Positions 56,701 through 64,000 of a stretch of 64,000 nt of DNA are shown here, in pieces (the first letter of the stretch is position 1; every line of letters begins with the position of its first letter). Where the stretch lies: the NCBI GenBank assembly GCA_934047225.1, contig OW203986.1:27531221-27595220 (forward strand), read 5' to 3'. A model generated the notes under the pieces. The model saw only the letters and a program-made list of their open reading frames with translations, was not told the DNA's origin and did not search any database. A program made the translations under genes and the position numbers. Source of the DNA: Ypsolopha sequella. Lineage: Eukaryota > Arthropoda > Insecta > Lepidoptera > Ypsolophidae.

Positions 56701-57289
56701 AAATTAAAAGCCAGACAAAGTCCGGACGGAAGACCGATACATATATATATACATACATTTAAACACATCATGATTGGTTGTTACAATATCTAATTTCCAG
56801 GATCACCAACCAACACACGAAGAGAACAGACCGAGGCCTCACGAGTGCGAACTTTGCGGCAGGAAATTCTACACACGAGATGCTCTCGGTTCTCACCGGA
56901 ACAAAGTGCACAAAGACAGGAAGTTTATCTGTGATATATGCTCCATGCCTTTCAGAGACAAGAACACTCTTGTGAGGCACATACTCAACAAGCACGAGGG
57001 ACAAAGGCCTTACAAGTGTAAACTGTGCAACAAATCTTTCGCAACAAACGGCGGAAAAACAGATCACATGCGATACCATTCTGGTGAACGACCTTACCCA
57101 TGCAGTTACTGCACAAAGAAGTTCATAACGAGACAAACGAAACGGGATCATGAAAAAATACATACAGGTGAAAAACCTTTCAAATGCAAACTGTGTACTC
57201 AAGCATTTCACCAGAAAGGGACATTGAATAGACATATGAAGGTGCATGAAAAACGTTTGATGAACGTGGTTAAAGAGAATTCTATGTGA
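47733..57289 (+). CDS. ZAD and nine-finger C2H2 zinc-finger protein
   Basis: Six coding exons join in phase: 47733-47846, 49035-49305, 50711-50765, 52902-53040, 55526-55759, 56801-57289 (TGA), giving 433 residues. A ZAD domain spans exons 1-2 (zinc ligands in ICRAC and ICDGC; FCNFRQTC, LLNKFC). An acidic linker follows. Fingers: CEKCDRRFVNADRFEAHKGTH in part of exon 4, three in exon 5 (the last, CDLCGNEFKSQKTLK, is completed by DHQPTH in exon 6), and five in exon 6 with HTGEKPF-type linkers. ZAD proteins form a large insect-expanded family of nuclear DNA-binding factors that dimerise through the ZAD. AATAAA lies near 57311. The decoy copy of exon 4 at 52425 is discussed in the findings. No orthologue name is assigned. 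Confidence 0.92.
47931..48000 (+). repeat. tRNA-derived SINE head
   Basis: GCGGCGGTAGCTCAGGGATC carries an A-box, and CCAGGTTCGATCCCAGG a B-box. It lies in intron 1 of the ZAD gene. The cloverleaf does not close. Confidence 0.65.
48530..48765 (+). repeat. SINE body and 3' tail
   Basis: ACTTGCTGAACGGTGAAGAA, AAACCTGCATGCC, CTGTGACTTGCATTTCAC, AACACCTCTGACATCCCCTC and TTCCTGTCATGATGATATAT are the successive body and tail segments of a widespread moth SINE type. The tail recurs at 3.1, 54.8, 59.4 and 62.5 kb. Confidence 0.7.
49575..49915 (+). pseudogene. LINE ORF2 C-terminal fragment
   Basis: Conceptual reading gives IRFIYGLRKY, WLPIKQRQYVHILCFK, then FSHNTRAYGNSFTVKSIKVW, which resembles the post-RT tail of CR1/jockey-like LINEs. 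Several stops interrupt it. Located in ZAD intron 2. Confidence 0.6.
51514..52200. mobile_element. TTAA-flanked foldback element
   Basis: Ends GGGTCGGTTGCGCCAAACAT and the complement ATGTTTGGCGCAACCGACCC are flanked by TTAA on both sides (51510-51513 and 52201-52204). Arms pair for about 175 bp. TTAA targets are typical of piggyBac-group elements, but no transposase is seen. A copy of the right arm recurs at about 52503-52678 through a later tandem duplication. Confidence 0.82.
52026..52945 (+). repeat. 477-bp tandem duplication over exon 4 acceptor
   Basis: Unit 1 (about 52026-52468) and unit 2 (about 52503-52945) are nearly identical and separated by 34 bases of TACTGATCTTTT-like filler. 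Each unit contains the right arm of the TTAA element, intron sequence, the acceptor and the first 44 bases of ZAD exon 4. Only unit 2 continues into the real zinc-finger codons. Confidence 0.92.
52425..52468 (+). pseudogene. Decoy copy of ZAD exon 4 start
   Basis: The acceptor TTTTTTTTAG and the first 44 exon bases are intact. After the duplication boundary the frame runs on to a TGA near 52549 without a zinc finger. No convincing donor was seen nearby. Confidence 0.8.
54203..54341. repeat. 139-bp hairpin
   Basis: GCGAAAACAGACGCACACAT, GACGCGTACGTACGATGATC and their complements at 54282-54341 form arms of about 60 bp. In ZAD intron 4. Confidence 0.85.
54597..54895 (+). repeat. Full-length tRNA-derived SINE
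   Basis: The head has a B-box (GCGGGTTCAAATCC), the body CAGTTCACAATCTGTACCCG, and the tail AACACCTGTGACACCGTC followed by GAATTCATGTCGTGAAGGAC. The tail matches the SINE at 48.5 kb, while the head differs. In ZAD intron 4. Confidence 0.75.
54985..55095. repeat. Hairpin repeat
   Basis: CAGTAATGCACATCG and CACCATCTCTGTC are complemented by GACAGAGATG and CGATGTGCATTATTTACTG. It directly precedes another hairpin. Confidence 0.65.
55105..55272. repeat. Near-perfect hairpin, 62-bp arms
   Basis: CTGCGGGTCTACCGCGTAAT, CAACATCAACTTGAGATTG and their complements at 55209-55272 surround a 42-bp loop. About 250 bp upstream of ZAD exon 5. Confidence 0.9.
56036..56780. other. ZAD intron 5 DNA
   Basis: No exon or clear repeat pair seen; an ATATATATATACATACATT simple stretch lies near 56743. 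Confidence 0.45.
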
Positions 57290-57719
57290 TATGAAACTTT
57301 GAATGGATTTAATAAATATTTCTCAAAAATACATTGAAATGTTATTATTTCAACCGTAAAGACAAGCCAGTAAGTACTTCATCATAGAGAGCTATTTCAA
57401 GTCTCCAAGAACTGTCTCAATAAGTGTCCAGGAAATTCGTATGAAAATCTATTACATAGCATAGCATACGTTTATTTTTTTTCAATGCATATGCTCATAA
57501 AAGCCCACTTTTTATGCATCAAAACCGAACAGAAAGTCGATTATTTTGCCCTAGGGCTTTATTATTTTTTTTTTCAATTTGTTTGCAATGGTTGGCTAAC
57601 CTGCAGCTTTTCCTGTGTACCATAGATGTTATACTTTTTTTTCCACTGTTTAACGGCTCTGGATACAATCCTTTTGAGGCAATCATAATTTAAAGTTCAC
57701 AAGATTATATTTGTTTTCA

Positions 57720-57890
57720 TTTCCTCACACTATGCATTGAAAAACGTAGAATGATACACGGGCGTAAGAGCAATAAATTACTCGGTTACGTTTAAAACAC
57801 TCGCTACGCTCGTGTTTTAAATCGTCCTCGTAATTTATTCCTTTTGGCCCTTGCAGCATAAACTACTATTAAACTATCCGTGTCTATGTT
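57720..57890. repeat. Dispersed repeat, copy A
   Basis: TCACACTATGCATTGAAAAA, ATGATACACGGGCGTAAG, AAATCGTCCTCGTAATTTAT and TAAACTACTATTA recur at 60712-60845 (direct). Non-coding, in the gap between the convergent zinc-finger genes (57290-58496). Confidence 0.7.
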
Positions 57891-58496
57891 TTTAGGAGAC
57901 TAAGGAGTTTCGTGATCATAATGTCTCAAGTGGCCAGTTTAAAAGAAAAATAAAATGAATTGCAATTTCGTGTTCAAAATGTAGAGATGTTTGCTTTATT
58001 CTATAATTGCAATAATAATAACGAAAATAAATTTACACTAACGTCTAAATTTGAGAAAAAAAACATGGCGCTTATTTGTTGTGAAAAAAACATTTTTAGT
58101 TTGCATCGTGAATCGAATTTTCCGGCTACAAGTGCTCGATTCCAAACTAATCTTTTTTTGAGATAAGTATAAATAGGGCTTTCTCATACCCCTTCACGAA
58201 ATTTTGCCCCAATATGAGCGACGTGACTTTCAATATAACGAGTTCACTTAATTCCTTATCCTATAGACCTATATCCTATATAAATTGTCTCATTTTATTT
58301 TTTATAAAAGCACTAAATGCTTCGACCGTAATTAGTCCTCCCTGGTCACTTACTCGACCAGGGAGAGCTTACTTACTCGGTCTCAGCAGTTAAGCTACAA
58401 TGTGGTCAACATAAATAGAAATGACTGATTAACAATAAATATGATTTATTTTCAATATAATATCATCATCACAGTTGATTATTTCCTTATTAATAA

Positions 58497-61400
58497 TTAA
58501 TCCCATGCACTTGTCTGCACCGTCTGTATAATCAAATTCTGCGCGTCGCACTGCTTCATGTGACTCTTCATGTGCCGATTTAGAGCACATTTTTGAATGA
58601 ACGCCTGGTTGCAGAGCTGGCATCGATGAGGTTTCTCTCCAGTGTGGATCATTCTATGGTGTTTCAGGTCTTTCCTTGTCATGAACCGTTTCGGACACAT
58701 CTCGCAGGCGAAGGGACGTTCTCCTGGAAATACCGAGAAAACGTCTATCAACTCTATGTGCGTCGTCCAACTTACAGTACCGGTTCAGTCTTGAAAAAGA
58801 TGCTTCATTTGACTGCTTGCAGAAATTAATGTTGTGGTTTTCATAACTTTTCTCCGCTATCTATAACGTGAAATTTAAGTCATTTTGTTAACGAAAACTG
58901 GTGATAGTACGTGTCCATATAAACAACTTTTACTATGGAGCCAACCCTGAAATCCTAAAAAAAAGTATCTGCTGTTCCATAGAAAAATTAAATACCTACT
59001 CGACCCAAATGTATGAAACAGCAGATTTTTTTTTCACGATTTCGTGGTTGGCTTCATAGTAATAGTTGTTCATATGGACGAGTACTATCACCAGTTTTCG
59101 TTAGCAAAATGACTTAGATTTCACGTTGTATAGGTAAAACCGTCATTATTCGGTAGGAATTATCTCAATCTTGAGATCGATGTGTTTTCAGAATGTATGC
59201 ACTTTATAATAGTTACTTGTTACTTGTTGAACGGTGAAAGGTTACTTGTGCCCATACTTTGTATGGGCACAAGTAACCTTTCACCGTTCAACAAGTAACA
59301 GGTAACCGTAATTTATCTATGACGTTAGCAGGACATGAAAACTACTGGTAGAACGAGGGTGTCATTAATGAGCCTTGACAGTCCACAAAACTTGAAAACA
59401 CCTCTGACACCCCCTCGGGGATATAATAATCATGTAGGGACGATAACATTTCTTTTATGCTTGCAATTTTCTGCACTCAATGGATAGCACCTTGATTTTT
59501 AACAAAAACACTTCTACAATTTGTTTCATTAATTTATCATACACTTCCCAACCGGTTTTGTAATTTAATCCATCTTCAGGGGATAAAACAGATTCGAAAT
59601 AATATATAGTTATTTGTGCAATTTTTAGTTGCGAGTGCCGAGTTTGAATCCCGAGCAAGCGAAGGATTAGAATGCTGAGCATGGTGAGTGATTCAAAGGC
59701 ACACGAAACAAAATCAATTTGCTCTCGTGTGACATACAACTTTTCATCTCACAAATTGACTTTTGCTCACTGATTTTTAGCAAAAAAGGCGCGCTTTTCG
59801 AGCTAGTGAGGTGAAAATAAATTTATACAATACACATAATTTATATAATAAATTAATGAAACAAATTGTACAAGTTTTTTTTTTTGTTAAAAATCAAGAA
59901 TATTAGTATCATGTTTTTAAGATTACAGATATAAAGTGATGTTCTTTACCTGTATGTGTTCTCAAATGAATGGACTGAAAGCCTCTACTTTTGAATGTTT
60001 TATCACAGAATTCACATGCGAATGGCTTGTCGGAGGAATGGGATTTCATATGTTTGTATAGGTCGCCCTGAAAAAAGGAGAGAGTTTTCATAAATAACTT
60101 TTTGCATGGCATGGAACTTAGCAGCATTTTAGTAAATCAAGCCCGAGAAAAAAGTAAGCACGGACGCCATATAACATATAAAAATTTGCAAAGGCGCGAC
60201 GGTAGCTCAATCAGGACATCCAGCTCTCTATCTTAATCCAGATTCGAATCACGTGGGTCAAGCAAGCAAGTTTTTTTCGAAATTTATGTGCCTAGTATTT
60301 GTATACTTACCTACTACTTGCTAAAACACTGGTCAAACTTTTTTCTTTGATTAGGGGCCGTCCATTAATCACGTGATGTTTTTTAGCAACTTTTTAACCC
60401 TCCCCTCCCCCATGGTAATACGTGGTGAGGTTTTAGACTACCCCTCCCTCCCTACCCCAAATCACATGTGTTTTTTTGGTACAAAGTATATTAAAAAATT
60501 CAGAATATTATCTTTAAATTAAATTACGATTCAAGTTTTGATGTCATAAGGTCTCGCACCGTTTTTCGGTTTCAAAATTGCGCGTTCAAAGAAAAAATAA
60601 ATACACGTGATATCTCTCTACACCTCCCCCTCCCCCCTATTGGTATTTGGTGATTTTTCCGAACCCCGTCCCCCCCTTTCGAGCCTCACGTGATTAATGG
60701 ACGACCCCTTACTCACACTATGCATTGATAAAACGTAGTATGAATGATACACGTTGGTAAGGGCTACGCTGCGTTCATGTTTCAAATCGTCTTCGTAAGT
60801 AATTACCGCACTTGTGGCATCAACTACTATTACCATTCTAATGCTTCGCCGCAAAATATAACTATAACGGACCCACCGTTAGAAATATGACCGTTCAGCG
60901 GTCCCAGCTGAAACTTCATAACTAACATAGTTGAGTCCAAAGTGAGTATACCAAACCAATTATGTACCTAGTAAAAGTATTAAGGAACAAAAAAGCAGAT
61001 TATTTGAATGAAGATTCACAAAGTTATAAGCCTTGAAAAATTTACAGTTTCTTCTAGCGGGCGATTATGGATTTCCAAAAGTACTGTACCTATTTACAGT
61101 CTAGATTTTTGCACCAGTACTTGCTCCAAATTTGCCAAATAAGGCACAAAAATATCAGCATCATAAGTATCTTTTTCGCGGAGGAATGATCGATTTACTG
61201 AAAAATATTTTAACTTGACGAAAAAATGGCGACGTTGCCGCTCTGTACATCTGTTGAGAAGTATCTGTCTGCTATGAATTTAAGCGACCTTAGACCTTAT
61301 GACATTAACATAAGGTATAATTGATCCAACATATAAATTTGTTTCCTAAAAATTCATAGGACGGGATCCAATAAGTAAAGCATTTTTGGAAATCCAGAAT

Positions 61401-62395
61401 CGCCCGCTAGAAGGTAACTGTAAATATTTCAAGGCTTTTAACTTTGTGAATCTTCACTCAAATATTATGCTTTTTTTTGTGTCTAAATACTTTTACTTGG
61501 TACATAGTTTGGTGAACTTGAACTTTGAACACTTTGAACCCAACTATGTTAGTTATAGCGTTATAGCAAACTCACATATTTTGCGGCTACCAATGCTACC
61601 ATTAGAATGGTAAAATATTTTAAGATTAAATTTTCCATGATTGCACCATTTTGGAGCAAAATACGAGTATCGGAACCAAATCCGTATCTGCTTTAATTTT
61701 GAGTTAACAGCACTTGGCCGCTGAAAGAAGCTGTCTAGCGGCACATAAAGAAACCCTTCCACAGCCGCTCCTACTGCGGCACCTAAATTTTGCTTAGGCA
61801 TTCCGAGCTAAATCATGATACAGGTGAATATCTTTAGGAGCTTAGGGTCCGCCAAACCGACGTACACAAGTTGCTGACCAAATCAACTCCCTGTATATTT
61901 GGGCCCGAATCTTAGCGATCTCCAATACAGTTCTGTGTTAGCGATGGTCTCATCATGTTGGCAATGTCAAAAACGTCGGCAAAACGAGTGTTAACTGCTT
62001 GGATGACAGTCCACACTCGGAAAAATACTTCAGATGCCCTCTCGGCATACAGGTCGTGACGTTTTTTTTATATTGTAATATGTGTCGCCTGCAGTTCCAT
62101 TTCCCTATTTGTAAACGAATTTAAAGGCTATGACGCCGCAATAAGAACTGCCAATAGGTAGACCGTTATGGTGGCGCGCCATGGCGTCCATACATGAGTA
62201 GATACATAGTTACATAACATATCATTAAGGTGCACACACCTTGACAAAGAACCTCATATCACAGACAGTGCAGGCAATATTCTTGACCCCTGAGTGCCGG
62301 ATGAGATGAGTCTTCAAGTTCCCGGACTGTGTGAACTTCTTACCGCACTGAGCGCAGCAGTACTTCTTCTTGTTCTGATGCATTTGAAGGTGTAC
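58497..62395 (-). CDS. C2H2 zinc-finger protein (3' exons)
   Basis: Three - strand exons join in phase: 62395-62240, 60067-59950, 58723-58497 (stop at 58497-58499), giving 166 residues. The first exon enters in the middle of a finger (VHLQMH). Five complete fingers follow: CAQCGKKFTQSGNLKTHLIRH in part, CTVCDMRFFVK|GDLYKHMKSH across the splice, CEFCDKTFKSRGF..., CEMCPKRFMTRKDL..., CQLCNQAFIQKCAL..., with TGERPF and TGEKPH linkers. The C-terminal tail is MKQCDAQNLIIQTVQTSAWD. Upstream exons must lie beyond 64000 or be hidden in repeats. An AATAAA signal (- strand) lies near 58445-58450. It is convergent with the ZAD gene, and its last fingers resemble that gene's last fingers, so the two may be paralogues. 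Confidence 0.9.
58865..59127. mobile_element. Hairpin-ended repeat, family with 21.8 kb
   Basis: Ends AACGTGAAATTTAAGTCATT and the complement AATGACTTAGATTTCACGTT; arms include AACTGGTGATAGTAC. The core ACTTTTACTATGGAG...CAAATGTATGAAACAGCAG is shared with 21757-22003. Confidence 0.8.
59212..59306. repeat. 95-bp near-perfect palindrome
   Basis: Arms of about 45 bp with a TTT loop: GTTACTTGTTACTTGTTGAA, CGGTGAAAGGTTACTTGTGC and complements. TGTTGAACGGTGAAAGG resembles the SINE body segment TGCTGAACGGTGAAG at 48.5 kb. Confidence 0.9.
59340..59455 (+). repeat. SINE tail fragment
   Basis: GAAAACACCTCTGACACCCC, CTCGGGGATATAATAATCAT and GTAGGGACGATAACATTT match the shared SINE tail. The head is absent. 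Confidence 0.65.
60194..60335 (+). repeat. tRNA-derived SINE head
   Basis: GACGGTAGCTCAATCAGG is the A-box region and CCAGATTCGAATCACG the B-box. It is followed by GAAATTTATGTGCCTAGTAT and ACTACTTGCTAAAACACTGG. Same layout as 1645-1800. Confidence 0.65.
60354..60708. mobile_element. MITE with GGGGCCGTCCATTAATCACG ends, TTA TSD
   Basis: GGGGCCGTCCATTAATCACG at the left is mirrored by CGTGATTAATGGACGACCCC at the right. TTA flanks both sides (60351-60353, 60709-60711), fitting a PIF/Harbinger-type MITE. C-rich tracts (CCCTCCCCTCCCCC) lie inside. I recognise this end sequence as widespread in insects. Confidence 0.85.
60712..60850. repeat. Dispersed repeat, copy B
   Basis: Direct partner of 57720-57890. 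It abuts the right end of the MITE. Confidence 0.65.
60930..61565. mobile_element. Foldback element, about 635 bp
   Basis: AACTAACATAGTTG with CAACTATGTTAGTT, TGAAGATTCACAAAGTTATA with AACTTTGTGAATCTTCA, and CTAGCGGGCGATTATGGATT with AATCGCCCGCTAG form arms of about 190 bp around a loop of about 280 bp. In the large intron of the - strand zinc-finger gene. Confidence 0.82.
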
Positions 62396-62429
62396 CTGGA
62401 AGACATTAGGCACACACATATTATTATAA

Positions 62430-62520
62430 ATATATCATCACGACATGAATCCCCGAGGGAAGTCAGAGGTGTTCTCAAGTGTGAACCGTGAAATGCAAGT
62501 CACAGTTAATGTGCACTGAG
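62430..62520 (-). repeat. SINE tail (- strand)
   Basis: On the - strand: GACTTGCATTTCACGGTTC, GAGAACACCTCTGACTTCCC and GGGGATTCATGTCGTGATGA match the shared SINE tail. It lies 35 bp beyond the acceptor of the first visible exon of the - strand gene. Confidence 0.7.
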
Positions 62521-62539
62521 GGGATTGAGGGAGTATCCC

Positions 62540-62890
62540 ACTATTTCTATTGATAGAAATACTGGGACAGATTCTCCCACTATTTCCATTGCTGGCGGCG
62601 GCCGGCGGCAAAAAAATCGCCATCACCTCTCTTATGTCGGCTTGCACATAGAAACTATTTATTTATTTCCTCTTTAGATAAAACCTCTTGAACATAGTAG
62701 TAATTGACTGTTATTGATAGAATTAAACAGATTCTCAAATAACACAACTGCGTTTTTTTGCCGCAATAGAAATAATGGCATATAATTTGGAAAAAAGGCT
62801 AGTCCCACTTTTTCTATTTTGTATTTCCATGGAAATAGTGGGATACACCCGGGATTGAACCCACAACCTCCGGGTTAGCAGACTGAGGCT
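62540..62890 (-). repeat. tRNA-like SINE head and CCCACTATTTC repeats
   Basis: On the - strand GTCTGCTAACCCGGAGG and TGGGTTCAATCCCGGGTG form a tRNA-like head with B-box at 62830-62890. The word TCCCACTATTTC(T/C)AT recurs at about 62535, 62575 and 62805 (inverted at 62835). Confidence 0.6.
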
Positions 62891-62899
62891 GTTTAAGTA

Positions 62900-64000
62900 A
62901 ATAAATTAGTGTAAATTAATAAAGTAATTGAAAATTGTAAATATTGAGTAAATTGATCCTTTAATCTTTGACAAGAATAGCCAGTATAAATCTGCAATGA
63001 AATCATCAATTTGCTTATAACTTTAAAAAATAACTACTTAACAGATTTTAATTGAGTTTTTGTTTTTTTATTTTATACCGTTAGTATTTTAGTTAAAGTG
63101 GACTTTCTTAGAAATCTCCGAATAATGTTTTTTCAATTCAAAATTTTTCAATTCTAATATACGGGAACCAATGGAAACTTTGCGATAGCAACATACACAA
63201 TACATTGGTAATAATTAAGGTTTTGTTGAATAACTATCGAGTGAAATTTGAATTTTAGTGTACTGTTTCGATTAATTAGAAAAAGAGGGGTATTTCACAA
63301 TCGGCTGTGATACCGCTCTTAAGTAAAACCCAACCAACTCGCGGCGAAAAGCTATAGACAAAACCATACAGTGGCGGATCGTCCACGGTACGAGGGGAGC
63401 GTTGGGCGGCGGGGAGGTACAGGTGTACACATAGATGTAGTATACGGTAGTATTTACTAAATCTATGGGTATACACAAGTAATATGACTTACCGATACAC
63501 GCAGAAGACAAATTTTCAAAGCCCGAGTAATACTAAGGCAGCCACAATGAAGTATTACATTGTTTTATTAACACTTACTCATAAATAATTACGAAACTTG
63601 GTAGGTATTTAAACGTCATAAGGGGCGTGCCTTGCGTGAGCGAGACGGAAAAGAGTTGCAGTGCACATTACCTATATAATTATAAGATACAACTCTGATT
63701 GTATGTTTTTTGGCTTTCGGGCTTCATCGGAATCGTTTGTTCGTGTCTGGGTTAAAGATGATTCACGACGCGCCATATTAAGTGTGTACTACAAGAGTCG
63801 AGCGGGATGAGGTGGTGCGAGCGCGGGACAGGGCCACCAAAGAGTATAGTAAGTGTCCTTGAAGGCCACTTCTGACACCGCGTCACCCGACGCTCCCTTC
63901 ATACCGCGGGCGATCCGCCAATTATATGGTTTCTCTATTATAGTTATATTATAATATGACCACTTCAGGGGCAACTCAGCCCGCAATAAACTTAGCACGC
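62900..64000. other. Right edge, no gene assigned
   Basis: AT-rich to 63290, then more GC-rich. The open frames at 63272-63511 and 63789-63998 (both -) have no recognised motif and no matching splice sites. The missing 5' exons of the - strand zinc-finger gene were not found here. Confidence 0.4.

Noticed and set aside
56768..57247. 159-codon - strand frame
   Set aside because: Antisense to the zinc-finger exon 6.
1..64000. CRISPR array, bacterial operon or rRNA genes
   Set aside because: No regularly spaced direct repeats with unique spacers, no Shine-Dalgarno-linked gene strings and no rRNA-like blocks; the exon-intron structure is eukaryotic.

Overview
The window looks like one arm of an insect nuclear genome, most likely a moth or butterfly (Lepidoptera). 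The clues are AT-rich DNA, short coding exons with GT-AG introns, a BEL/Pao retrotransposon, PIF/Harbinger elements, tRNA-derived SINEs with a shared 3' domain, and an interspersed repeat (3.8 kb and 20.6 kb) that I associate with moth genomes. The order-level call is an inference. No species can be named from the sequence alone.

Five host genes are supported by exon-to-exon phase agreement and protein motifs. (1) The 3' end of a peroxisomal acyl-CoA oxidase (ACOX1-like), + strand, exons at 3396-7603. (2) A gene for a zeste/SANT-type DNA-binding protein, + strand, exons from about 20149 to 31980. (3) A complete nucleoplasmin-like histone chaperone (Nlp), + strand, 38683-41789. (4) A complete ZAD plus nine-finger C2H2 protein, + strand, 47733-57289. 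(5) The 3' end of a second C2H2 gene, - strand, 62395-58497, convergent with the fourth. These genes act in peroxisomal fat oxidation (1) and in chromatin or transcription (2-5). No operon-like relation is expected or seen.

Between and inside the genes the window is dominated by mobile DNA. The most striking element is an apparently intact BEL/Pao element (11581-19902) with two 903-bp LTRs that I could not tell apart, a 5-bp target duplication and one uninterrupted 2141-codon polyprotein. It sits inside an older inverted-repeat pair and ends about 250 bp upstream of the first exon of the SANT gene. A decayed copia element lies at 32.6-37.3 kb (- strand). Two PIF/Harbinger copies (5.1-6.2 kb and 23.5-24.8 kb), a dead mariner, several LINE 3' fragments, SINEs, a TTAA-flanked element and at least fifteen foldback or MITE hairpins fill most introns and intergenic stretches.

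Points worth a second look: a 477-bp tandem duplication that made a decoy copy of a zinc-finger exon start; a foldback element whose one arm keeps the empty site for a smaller MITE in the other arm; a 53-bp duplication of the ACOX C-terminal codons just past the stop, with a non-canonical GKL terminus; a Harbinger deletion derivative that places a Myb-type exon against a truncated transposase; and a cluster of element families that share ends or cores. I found no CRISPR array, bacterial operon, rRNA gene or convincing functional tRNA gene.
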